Shown piece after piece: positions 1 through 7,320 of a stretch of DNA of 8,426 nucleotides. Position numbers and translations under genes: made by a program. The DNA is taken from the NCBI GenBank assembly GCA_014239625.1, contig JAAZYN010000106.1:1-8426 (forward strand), read 5' to 3'. This stretch comes from Myxococcales bacterium (GTDB lineage: Bacteria > Myxococcota_A > UBA9042 > PHBI01 > JAAZYN01). Position 1 is the first letter of the stretch. Every line of letters starts with the position of its first letter. The notes beneath the pieces are model-generated. The model made no database searches and had not been told where the DNA came from. It saw only the letters and a list, made by a program, of their open reading frames with translations.

Positions 1-2
1 CC

Positions 3-284
3 GCCGGGTCGGTGGCGCCGATGCCGGCCATCATGGTCTCGATGTTCGCGGGTGACGTCGTGTGTCGAATGATTCGGCTGCGTCATCAGGGGGAGACATC
101 CCTCATCGTGGCTCCCTATCACTGGCTCCTGGTGCTCCCGCTGATCCCTGCCGCCGCCGGAGCGTGGACTGCAGATGGTTGGGCGGTGATCGCCATGGGC
201 ATGTCGGTCATCATGTACGGGTGGACCCTCATCCGGTCCGGCTCGATCATCGTTCAGACCGCGCGTCAGCGGGCCGAAGCCTGA
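3..284 (+). CDS. C-terminal fragment of a membrane protein (5' end outside window)
   Basis: The frame is open from the left edge to a TGA at 282-284, so this is most likely the tail of a longer gene; the GTG at 12 is only the first possible start inside the window. The visible product of about 93 residues has two hydrophobic stretches. One follows PYHW (roughly 121-168) and one is Met/Ile/Val-rich (roughly 178-225). They are separated by a short turn (TADGW) and followed by a basic, polar end (QTARQRAEA), which suggests a helical hairpin with a cytoplasmic C-terminus. The third codon positions are mostly G or C, as in the other genes here, which supports real coding. I do not recognise the family. 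Function unknown. The overlapping frame at 62-352 is Arg/Pro-rich shadow translation. Confidence 0.6.
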   Translation, partial: AGSVAPMPAIMVSMFAGDVVCRMIRLRHQGETSLIVAPYHWLLVLPLIPAAAGAWTADGWAVIAMGMSVIMYGWTLIRSGSIIVQTARQRAEA

Positions 285-329
285 CCCGCACGAACCCTCC
301 GGGCCAGCTGGCACGTGGCCTGCCCCGCA

Positions 330-348
330 CCCGCGACCGAGCCGCGGG
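330..348. terminator. GC-rich hairpin between convergent genes, possible terminator
   Basis: A perfect 6-bp stem (CCCGCG at 330-335, CGCGGG at 343-348) encloses a 7-base loop and abuts the stop codon of the minus-strand TPR gene. A second, weaker inverted repeat (GGCCA/TGGCC, 302-320) lies beside it. There is no T-run on either side, so this is not a classical intrinsic terminator. The position between two converging genes suggests a transcription-blocking or 3'-end-protecting role, but that is inference. Confidence 0.3.
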
Positions 349-2277
349 CTAGGCGTCTTGGCTCGTTTCGGCGTCGGAGAGCCCTCCCTCCACCACCTCC
401 GCCGCTGCGAGCTCACCGGCCCCCGTGCGTCCGGCGAGGTGACGGCGCAGCGCCGCGACAGCGCGGACGTCCACTTGATCGTAGGTCATGTCCTCGAGCA
501 CCTGGCTGGCCTGGTCCAGATCCCCCGCCGCGCCCCACGCGAGGCACTGGTTGAGGCGCAGCCAACCCTCCTCCGGCGCGAGCTCGAAGGCTCTACCCCA
601 GGCCGCCGCGGCCTTGCGATGATCGGACGTCTCCGAAGCCCGCTCGGCGACGACCGCGTAGAGTCGAGACGACAGCGGCGCTCGCTCGAGGGCCTCGTCG
701 AGCAGCTGCTGGCCCTCGGTCGAATCCCCCTGAGCGAAACGAAGGTCAGCGAGGATAACGGTCGCCTCGAAGAAATGGGGGTCGGCGTGGATCGCCCGTT
801 GGAGCAGCGCCGCCGCGAGCGCCAGGGCACCCTCGGAGCCGTTGGCGTGAGTCAGGTAGCCCGCTGTCACCAGCGCCTCTTGCAGCCCGACGTGCACGCT
901 CGTCAGCGGCAGCGGGTGATCCTCGGGGCGCCCCTCGTCCACCAACGTCTCCAAGAGCTCCGCCATCCACGGGCTCAGCTCCCGGCTGGCCAGCTGTATC
1001 GCTTCAAACGCCCCATCGCGATCGCCTCGGGCCCAGCGGAGCACCGTCAGAAGGTGCATCGTCGCTGGATGGTGCAGCCGCAGATGCTCCGTGCCACTCT
1101 GATGATCGGTGATCGTCTCCTGCAACAGCCCCTTGGCTTTTTCGGCCATCTCCAGAGCCTCATCCAACGCTCCTTCGGCGGCCCGCATGGCCGCCAGGTT
1201 GCTCCAAGCCCGGCCATAGCCGAGGTCAGCAGCCTGCTGGAAACAGCTCCGCGCTCGCTCCGCGTCGCCGCGAGCTTGCTCATATCCCGCACGGGCAAAG
1301 AGCACTTCGGGCGGCACGCCTCGCTCCTCGTGCTCGGCCTCGGCTCGTCGCAAGAGGAGGTCTGCGGCTTCACTGGCCCCCGTGATGACGAGCCACCCGA
1401 CCGCCGCCAGGAGGTGAACCGGATCGGTCTGCGCCAGCCGCACGTCCAGCGCCGCCGCGTCTGCCGAGATCGCGTCGGCCACCAAGGGCTGAAGGTCTGG
1501 ATTGCAGGGCAGTCGGTCGGCGCAAAAGAAGGCGGTGAAGCCCAGGGCCTGGAGCATGGACTGACTCCACAGCGGGATCGCTTCGGACGCGTCGGCCACC
1601 ACCCACGACGCGATCAGCTCGTCGCTCACCTCGGGCTCCCAGGACGCGAGCATCCGTGCCATCTGAGCTTCGTCTGGCAGCGCGAGGCTCCCCACGATAT
1701 GGCTCGGGCGGCCCGAGGGATGTGCGATCAGCTCCAAGGAGACGGCGGGTCCGACGAGGATACGCTCGTGGCTGGTGTCCACGAGCAGCGACCACGGGAG
1801 ATCATCGCCTGCCCGCACAGCGGTCACGCTGGCGCCGCCGATGTGGGTCGCGAACCCTCCCTCGACACGATCCCAGGTGACGACCCCGTCGAGCGACTCC
1901 CACCCTGCGGGCGTCGCGCTGGGCAGCGGCCACCACACCGGCAACTCGATGCCTACTCGCCCACTCGGTGCGGCGATCTCGACCCGCCCGCCGGCGTGGA
2001 TCGTGACCGGTGAGCCAACCAGCGCGGCGCCCGCGTCGGGGAGGGTCTCCGGTCGCAGGCGCTCGTCCAGCGGAAGCGGTGACGGGCTGGGGCGGGGGGC
2101 GCTGATCGGGAGCGCCCGTGACGCGAACTCCAAGAACAGCGTGATCCGCTCTTTGGCGGAGAGGTGCTCGCGCCGCCGCCACACATACTGGAGCTCGTCG
2201 TCCGTCTCGTCGAAGTGCCGGGGTGGCTCACTCGACCCGCCGAGCAGCTTCTTGAAAAACTTTCCTATGGGGCTCAA
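349..2277 (-). CDS. TPR-repeat protein with cationic amphipathic N-terminus
   Basis: The product is 642 residues. I choose the TTG start at 2277 because a strong ribosome binding site (AAGGAG, complement of 2285-2290) lies 7 bases upstream, and because translation upstream of it (to 2400) is low-complexity and runs into the divergent ppdK start. The protein opens with a short Lys/Phe/Leu helix (GKFFKKLLGG, about residues 5-14) that could touch the membrane. A charged segment follows, then a Pro-rich linker (about 58-72), then a beta-rich region of unknown family (about 85-200). Helical tetratricopeptide-like repeats occupy about 325-390 and 485-600, with typical signatures such as LDEALEMAEKAK and LLDEALERAP. 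TPRs are protein-binding scaffolds; the partner cannot be told from sequence. There is no signal peptide or clear transmembrane helix. It reads away from ppdK and is not obviously linked to it. The TPR call is firm; the biological role is unknown. Confidence 0.85.
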   Translation of the reverse strand: MSPIGKFFKKLLGGSSEPPRHFDETDDELQYVWRRREHLSAKERITLFLEFASRALPISAPRPSPSPLPLDERLRPETLPDAGAALVGSPVTIHAGGRVEIAAPSGRVGIELPVWWPLPSATPAGWESLDGVVTWDRVEGGFATHIGGASVTAVRAGDDLPWSLLVDTSHERILVGPAVSLELIAHPSGRPSHIVGSLALPDEAQMARMLASWEPEVSDELIASWVVADASEAIPLWSQSMLQALGFTAFFCADRLPCNPDLQPLVADAISADAAALDVRLAQTDPVHLLAAVGWLVITGASEAADLLLRRAEAEHEERGVPPEVLFARAGYEQARGDAERARSCFQQAADLGYGRAWSNLAAMRAAEGALDEALEMAEKAKGLLQETITDHQSGTEHLRLHHPATMHLLTVLRWARGDRDGAFEAIQLASRELSPWMAELLETLVDEGRPEDHPLPLTSVHVGLQEALVTAGYLTHANGSEGALALAAALLQRAIHADPHFFEATVILADLRFAQGDSTEGQQLLDEALERAPLSSRLYAVVAERASETSDHRKAAAAWGRAFELAPEEGWLRLNQCLAWGAAGDLDQASQVLEDMTYDQVDVRAVAALRRHLAGRTGAGELAAAEVVEGGLSDAETSQDA

Positions 2278-2284
2278 GCGGCAA

Positions 2285-2290
2285 CTCCTT
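2285..2290 (-). promoter_or_regulatory. Ribosome binding site fixing a TTG start
   Basis: On the minus strand this reads AAGGAG, an almost complete Shine-Dalgarno sequence, 7 bases before the TTG at 2277. It decides the start of the TPR gene in favour of a codon that automatic callers may skip for the upstream alternatives up to 2400. Confidence 0.7.
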
Positions 2291-2371
2291 GCCTTGTTCG
2301 CGTGAAAGTGATGCCGGACGTGCGACGATGTGGTAGCGCTTTTCCACCCAACTGAAAACGAGGGACGTCCC

Positions 2372-5095
2372 ATGGCCGCGTCCGATGTACCACAGCGCAT
2401 CTATCATTTCGGCGGGGGCACCGCCGACGGAGATCACACGCTCAAGGCCCTCCTGGGTGGTAAGGGCGCCAACCTGGGAGCGATGGCGCGTCTTGGCCTG
2501 CCAGTCCCTCCGGGGTTCACCATCGCGACCCCACTCTGCCTCCAATACCACGCTGAAGGCGCCTTGGCACCTGGGCTCATGGACGACGTCCGGGTGTCGA
2601 TCGGGCGCATCGAGGAGCTCACCGGCAAGACCTTCGGTGCAGGCCCTGATCCGTTGTTGGTGTCGGTCCGCTCCGGGGCCGCGATCTCGATGCCGGGGAT
2701 GATGGACACGGTGCTGAACCTGGGGATGAACCCCGCCGTGTCTGCAGCCCTGGGAGCGCTCGCTGGGGACCGCTTCGCCAAAGACGCCGAGCGGCGTTTC
2801 ATCCAGATGTTCGGCAACGTCGTCGACGGGATCGAGGGCCGGCGCTTCGAAGAGGTGCTCGAGACCGTCAAGCACGAGCGGGGCGCCTCGGAAGACACCG
2901 ATCTGGACGCCGCCGGGCTCGATGACGTCGTCACGCGGTACCGGACGGTGTACCGCGCGGCCACCGGGCGAGACTTCCCCGATGCCCCGTGGGAGCAGCT
3001 GGAGCGCGCCGTCGAGGCGGTCTTCGCGAGCTGGGAGAACCCTCGCGCACGGACCTACCGACGGCTCAATCGGATCGGCGACGACCTGGGCACGGCCGTC
3101 ACCGTCCAGGCGATGGTCTTTGGCAACCTGGGTGACGACTGTGGGACCGGCGTGGGCTTTACGCGGGACCCGTCGACGGGCGCCAAGCTGTTCTATGGCG
3201 AATACCTCGCCAACGCGCAGGGCGAGGACGTCGTCGCTGGGATCCGCACGCCCCTGCCGATCCGAGCTGCCCGGGCGGGCGCGATGAAATTGGCAGGGCG
3301 CTCCCTCGAAGAGCTCCACCCGCACATCCACGCGGAGTTGATGCGAGTGGCCGCGACCCTCGAGGCTCACTACGGCGACGTTCAGGACCTGGAGTTCACC
3401 TTCGAGCGCGACACGCTCTATCTGCTGCAGACGCGAACCGCCAAACGCACCGGCCAAGCCTGGCTGATGACGCAGGTGGCGCTGGTAGACGAAGGAGTGA
3501 TCGAGCCGAACACGGCGCTGGCCCGTATCCCAGCGGACTCACTCGCGCAGGTGTTGGCGCCTTCACTGGACGCCAGCGCGGCTTCGAGCCCCCCTCTTGC
3601 TAGAGGCCTCAACGCTGGGCCCGGAGCGGCCACGGGCATGATCGCGTTCACCGCCGATGACGCGGAGCGGCGCGCACAGTTGGGCCAAGCGGTCATCCTG
3701 GTGCGCGACGACACGACGCCGGAAGACATCCACGGGATGCACGCGGCGCGCGGGATCTTGACGGCCCGAGGGGGCCTCACCTCGCACGCAGCGGTGGTCG
3801 CTCGGGGCATGGGTAAGCCGTGCATCGTGGGATGCGGTGCGCTCCACATCAACGCACACGAAGAGCGCCTGACGATCGAAGGCGCGGGCGTGACCCTGGG
3901 CCCTGGAGACACGATCACCATCGACGGCTCGACGGGCGCCATGATGCTCGGTGAGCAGGCGATCGCGACGTCGGAGGTGCTCCAAGTGTTGGTCGATCGC
4001 ACGCTGGCACCTCGCGAGTCACCGACCTCCCAAGCCTTCGCTCGAGTCATGGAGTGGGCCGACGCGGCTCGCACCATGGGGGTCCGCACCAACGCCGACA
4101 CCCCTGCGGACGCGGCCGTCGCGCGCTCTCTGGGAGCCGAGGGCATTGGCCTGTGTCGCACCGAGCACATGTTCTTCGACGCCGATCGCATCTTCGCCAT
4201 GCGTCGGATGATCCTGGCGGAGACCGAAGACGAGCGCAAGGCCGCCTTGGCCGCCATCGAACCCATGCAGGTCAACGATTTCAAGGGGTTGTTCCGTGTG
4301 ATGCGCGGGATGACGGTGACCATTCGGACGCTCGATCCGCCACTCCATGAGTTCTTGCCTCACGACGAGTCGGATATCGCTGAGCTGGCTCGGCACACGC
4401 GTCGTTCGGTGGACGCCGTGCGCGCACGGGTGCACGCTCTGCGGGAGTCTAACCCGATGCTCGGCCACCGCGGTTGCAGGTTGGGCCTCCACTTCCCCGA
4501 GATCACTCGGATGCAGGCGCGGGCGATTATCCGGGCCGCCTTGGACGTGGCCTTGGAGGGGGTCGATGTTCACCCCGAGATCATGATCCCGCTGGTCGGT
4601 AATCGGCGTGAGCTGGACCTCCAGAAGCGAGAGGTCAGCGGCGAGATCGAAGCCTTGTTCAAGGCCGCTGGGCGTCGCGTCCCGGTGCAGATCGGCACGA
4701 TGATCGAGATCCCCCGGGCGGCGCTGACCGCAGCTGAGATCGCCGAACATGCCGACTTCTTCTCGTTTGGCACCAATGACCTGACCCAGATGACCCTCGG
4801 GGTGTCACGCGACGACTCGGGGGCCTTCCTGCCGGACTACGTCGCCAAGGGGATCTACAAGGTAGATCCCTTCGTCAGCATCGATCAGACGGGCGTTGGG
4901 CGCCTGATGCGAATCGCGGTCGAAGAGGGGCGGGGCAGGCGCCCGGAGTTGAAAGTCGGGATCTGCGGTGAGCACGGTGGAGATCCTGAGAGCGTGAGGT
5001 TTTGCTATGGGCTGGGGCTCGACTACGTCTCCTGCTCGCCGTACCGCGTCCCGGTCGCGCGTTTGGCGGCGGCCCAGGCGGCGCTGGAAGACTGA
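2372..5095 (+). CDS. ppdK: Pyruvate, phosphate dikinase
   Basis: PPDK reversibly converts pyruvate, ATP and phosphate to PEP, AMP and PPi in the cytoplasm, at the glycolysis/gluconeogenesis junction. The 907-residue product matches the usual family length and has all domains in order. The N-terminal nucleotide-binding domain carries GGKGANLG (29-36), SVRSGAAISMPGMMDTVLNLG (98-118) and GFTRDPSTG (262-270). The swivelling phosphohistidine domain carries GGLTSHAAVVARG (467-479) with catalytic His472. The C-terminal PEP/pyruvate TIM barrel carries GIGLCRTEHMFF (591-602), NPMLGHRG (694-701), GTMIEIPRAAL (775-785), FGTNDLTQMTLG (799-810) and GICGEHGG (863-870) with the catalytic Cys865. The ATG at 2372 is preferred to the GTG at 2330: it has AGGGA at 2361-2365 with a 6-base spacer, and conserved PPDK sequence begins soon after it. 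The TSH motif has the Thr that PPDK regulatory protein phosphorylates in plants and some bacteria; no such regulator is seen nearby. All key residues are intact, so activity is expected. Confidence 0.97.
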   Translation: MAASDVPQRIYHFGGGTADGDHTLKALLGGKGANLGAMARLGLPVPPGFTIATPLCLQYHAEGALAPGLMDDVRVSIGRIEELTGKTFGAGPDPLLVSVRSGAAISMPGMMDTVLNLGMNPAVSAALGALAGDRFAKDAERRFIQMFGNVVDGIEGRRFEEVLETVKHERGASEDTDLDAAGLDDVVTRYRTVYRAATGRDFPDAPWEQLERAVEAVFASWENPRARTYRRLNRIGDDLGTAVTVQAMVFGNLGDDCGTGVGFTRDPSTGAKLFYGEYLANAQGEDVVAGIRTPLPIRAARAGAMKLAGRSLEELHPHIHAELMRVAATLEAHYGDVQDLEFTFERDTLYLLQTRTAKRTGQAWLMTQVALVDEGVIEPNTALARIPADSLAQVLAPSLDASAASSPPLARGLNAGPGAATGMIAFTADDAERRAQLGQAVILVRDDTTPEDIHGMHAARGILTARGGLTSHAAVVARGMGKPCIVGCGALHINAHEERLTIEGAGVTLGPGDTITIDGSTGAMMLGEQAIATSEVLQVLVDRTLAPRESPTSQAFARVMEWADAARTMGVRTNADTPADAAVARSLGAEGIGLCRTEHMFFDADRIFAMRRMILAETEDERKAALAAIEPMQVNDFKGLFRVMRGMTVTIRTLDPPLHEFLPHDESDIAELARHTRRSVDAVRARVHALRESNPMLGHRGCRLGLHFPEITRMQARAIIRAALDVALEGVDVHPEIMIPLVGNRRELDLQKREVSGEIEALFKAAGRRVPVQIGTMIEIPRAALTAAEIAEHADFFSFGTNDLTQMTLGVSRDDSGAFLPDYVAKGIYKVDPFVSIDQTGVGRLMRIAVEEGRGRRPELKVGICGEHGGDPESVRFCYGLGLDYVSCSPYRVPVARLAAAQAALED

Positions 5096-5098
5096 CGG

Positions 5099-6040
5099 GT
5101 GAAGCTGCTCAGCTCGGTGGCCATCCTCGCGGCGCTTCTGTCATGGAGTGGGTCGCCTGCGCTGGGCTTTCGGTTCGTTTGCAACAGCGTCGACAGCGCT
5201 GGTACCCCAAACTCGGACGTATGCGGGCCGTGCAACGTCGACGTGGCGGCGCGCTGGCCAGACGCCTCCGCGCGACTCACGGTCTTTTCGGCGGCTCTTC
5301 CCGTTGGGCTGACGGCTTCGCAATGGGCTGGGCGCATCGAGGAGGGTGGCGCGCGCTGGACCGAGGTCGACGGATGTCGCTTCGCCTACTCGACCGTCGC
5401 GGCGGGGCAAGAGGCGACGCCCAGCTGGGGTGTGGAGGACGGAGAGAACCATGTCTTCTGGGTGCAGGGTGACCCGGAGGACTGGCAGAACCTGACCTTG
5501 ACCAATCCAGCGACCACCATCGCGCTCAGCGCGGTGCAATATGTGTGCAACTCCGGCGGTGCGCCGCGCTTGATCTACGACGCCGACGTGGTCTTCAACG
5601 ACGCCGGCCCGAAGTGGCAGTGCGACGAGCCCGAGTGCTGGTCGCTGGATCACGCCGTCACTCACGAGCTCGGCCACGCGCTCGGCCTGGGCCATGGGTG
5701 TCCCCAATGCACGACCTCGATGATGGTGGCGTTGGCCGATCCGGCCTTTCAGCCGGAGGCTCTGTTCGACGATGATCGCGCGGGGTGCGCAGCGCTCTAC
5801 CCGGTCCTCCCGGAGGCGCCTCCAGACGCGCCTACGGACGATGCCCCCGACAGCGCTCCAGATGTCGCCGTGGACATGGCACAGGACGATGGTGGCTCAA
5901 CAGGCTGCCACGGAGGGGTGACCCCCGGCGCCCTCGATCTGTCGGTGGCCGCGATGGTGGCGTGGCTATTTCTGGCCCGCCTCAGAGGTTGCCGGTGCCA
6001 ACCCCCAGGCTCTCCTCTAGATTCGCCAACCGCTCGGTGA
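5099..6040 (+). CDS. Secreted metzincin-like zinc metalloprotease with MYXO-CTERM-like tail
   Basis: The 313-residue product starts at a GTG 3 bases after the ppdK stop, with GGAAG at 5086-5090 as a likely ribosome binding site, so it is probably cotranscribed with ppdK. Residues 1-23 form a signal peptide (MKLL, hydrophobic core, cleavage near ALG). The mature part holds the zinc site HELGHALGLGH (189-199), with His189, His193 and His199 as ligands and Glu190 as catalytic base. A methionine turn (SMM, 207-209) follows closely, as in matrixin-type metzincins. Ten cysteines between about 28 and 230 suggest disulfides, consistent with export. A Pro/Asp/Ala linker (about 238-265) leads to Gly-Cys (269-270), a hydrophobic segment (about 279-294) and Arg/Cys residues, resembling the MYXO-CTERM surface-sorting signal. 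A Pro/Ser tail of about 14 residues continues past the basic cluster, which is unusual. Substrate unknown; a nutritional or predatory extracellular role is only a guess. Confidence 0.88.
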   Translation: MKLLSSVAILAALLSWSGSPALGFRFVCNSVDSAGTPNSDVCGPCNVDVAARWPDASARLTVFSAALPVGLTASQWAGRIEEGGARWTEVDGCRFAYSTVAAGQEATPSWGVEDGENHVFWVQGDPEDWQNLTLTNPATTIALSAVQYVCNSGGAPRLIYDADVVFNDAGPKWQCDEPECWSLDHAVTHELGHALGLGHGCPQCTTSMMVALADPAFQPEALFDDDRAGCAALYPVLPEAPPDAPTDDAPDSAPDVAVDMAQDDGGSTGCHGGVTPGALDLSVAAMVAWLFLARLRGCRCQPPGSPLDSPTAR

Positions 6041-7214
6041 CGTCGTTCAATCGAGTGGACACCCGGACGACGAGCGGCATCATCAGGCGCGAGGCCATAC
6101 TCGGTTTGCCCTTGATGAGCTGCATGAAGCGTTCGCGGCTCAGTTGAAACAAACGCGTGTGCTTGGTCGCTGTGACCGAGGCGGTCCGGCGGCCGCTCCC
6201 GATGAGGGCCAGCTCGCCGAAATTCCCGCCCTCGCCGATAGTGGTCAGGTACGTGGTCTTGCGGGTCACCTTGACCTCGCCCTCGATCACCACGAAGAAC
6301 GAGTCGCCTAGCTCACCCTCGGTGCAGATCGCCTCGCCAGACTCGTAGAACACCTCCTCCAGATAGGGCGCGATCATCATCCGGTCGGGCTCGGTGAGCT
6401 CCTTGAACAGAAACACCTCGCGCAGGGTTTCGGCGATGTCAGCGGTGCTGGTGGTGCTCTGTTGTTCATCGGCCTCGATGTCGATGACCACCACCGAGAC
6501 ATTGTCGGGCCCCCCCGCCGCCAGAGCGGCCTGGATGAGACTGCGGGAGGCCTCCTTGGAGGACGCAGACGCCAAGATCTCACAGATCTGCTGGTCGTCG
6601 ACGACCTTGGTCAGCCCGTCGGTGCACATCATGAGGATGTCCCCGGGCTGTAACCAGACCTCTGCGAACTCGACGTCCATGTGGGCCGACGGACCCAGGG
6701 CCTGGGTCAGGGTGTATTTGAAGGGGCTCCTCTCGAAGTCCTCCGGCGTGATGTCTCCCCTCGACAGGGAGGCCACCGCGAAGGTGTGATCGGTCGTCAG
6801 CTGCCACAGCTCATCGCCGCGCAGCAGGTAGGCGCGCGAGTTGCCCACGTGAGCGAAGTAGGCGAACCGATCCACGACCGTCGCGGTGAGCATCGCCGCT
6901 GAGACATCGGGCCCGTCGTTGTCAGCGCTGAACGCGGCGATCTTTCGCCCAGCCTCGTGGAAGACCCGGTTGAAGACCTCGCCCAGCTCGAGTCGGGTTT
7001 CAGACTTCCGGTCGTTCTGGATAGCGGCGATCTTGCGGGCCAACATACGCGTGTTGGAGCGCAGCACGTCCAGCCCGATCTTGGCCGCATCCGTACCGCC
7101 GCTGCCGTCGATCACCGCGTACAGCGGCACCCCTGGTACCTGCAGCAGGCCGTCTTCATTGACCCGCCGCTTTCGGCCAGTGTGTGTTACCGCTACCGCG
7201 TCTACGATTTGCAT
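5982..7214 (-). CDS. PP2C-family Ser/Thr phosphatase fused to a cyclic-nucleotide-binding-like domain
   Basis: The 410-residue protein is probably cytoplasmic. Residues 1-250 are a PP2C (PPM) phosphatase: RRVNED (16-21), DGSGG (36-40, Asp36 a metal ligand), HVGNSRAYL (122-130), TTDHT (140-144), CTDG (197-200, Asp199) and GGPDN (234-238, Asp237). The usual HVGDSR reads HVGNSR here, so the Asp associated with a third metal in bacterial PP2Cs is Asn125. Residues about 267-385 are a cNMP-binding/Crp-type sensor domain with GDSFFVV (303-309), the phosphate-binding-cassette signature FGELALI (332-338) and RRTASV (342-347), whose Arg and Thr match nucleotide-phosphate contacts. The fusion suggests dephosphorylation of Ser/Thr kinase targets under control of a bound nucleotide; this is inferred. 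The ATG at 7214 has no good Shine-Dalgarno sequence; a TTG at 7220 would add two residues. The gene diverges from the CGG-peptide cassette and overlaps the protease gene at its 3' end. Confidence 0.93.
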   Translation of the reverse strand: MQIVDAVAVTHTGRKRRVNEDGLLQVPGVPLYAVIDGSGGTDAAKIGLDVLRSNTRMLARKIAAIQNDRKSETRLELGEVFNRVFHEAGRKIAAFSADNDGPDVSAAMLTATVVDRFAYFAHVGNSRAYLLRGDELWQLTTDHTFAVASLSRGDITPEDFERSPFKYTLTQALGPSAHMDVEFAEVWLQPGDILMMCTDGLTKVVDDQQICEILASASSKEASRSLIQAALAAGGPDNVSVVVIDIEADEQQSTTSTADIAETLREVFLFKELTEPDRMMIAPYLEEVFYESGEAICTEGELGDSFFVVIEGEVKVTRKTTYLTTIGEGGNFGELALIGSGRRTASVTATKHTRLFQLSRERFMQLIKGKPSMASRLMMPLVVRVSTRLNDVTERLANLEESLGVGTGNL

Positions 7215-7220
7215 ACACAA

Positions 7221-7249
7221 ACCATAGAGTTCCTGGCACTAAATCACAA
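7221..7249 (-). promoter_or_regulatory. Possible promoter of the PP2C gene, giving a leaderless mRNA
   Basis: On the minus strand, TTGTGA (7249-7244) and TATGGT (7226-7221) lie 17 bases apart, each matching 4 of 6 positions of the sigma-70-type -35/-10 consensus. Transcription would begin 6-7 bases after the -10 box, that is at or next to the ATG at 7214. That would give a leaderless transcript and would explain the missing Shine-Dalgarno. The match is modest and unproven. Confidence 0.3.
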
Positions 7250-7320
7250 CGACACCGCTTGTCGAACGCGTGCGTCGAAGGCAACATCCGACTCGTCACT
7301 CACTGGAGAAGAGCACCACT

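Noticed and set aside
358..2013. Long plus-strand frame of 551 codons opposite the TPR gene
   Set aside because: Arg/Gln/Leu-rich shadow without recognisable domains. The minus strand has TPR repeats, a strong ribosome binding site and better coding character.
2228..3457. Minus-strand frame of 409 codons opposite the start of ppdK
   Set aside because: Antisense of an unmistakable PPDK N-terminus; no domain and no ribosome binding site. A shadow of the high-GC third positions.
7231..7250. TGGCAC resembling a sigma-54 -24 element
   Set aside because: No matching -12 element (TTGC) at the required spacing on the plus strand.
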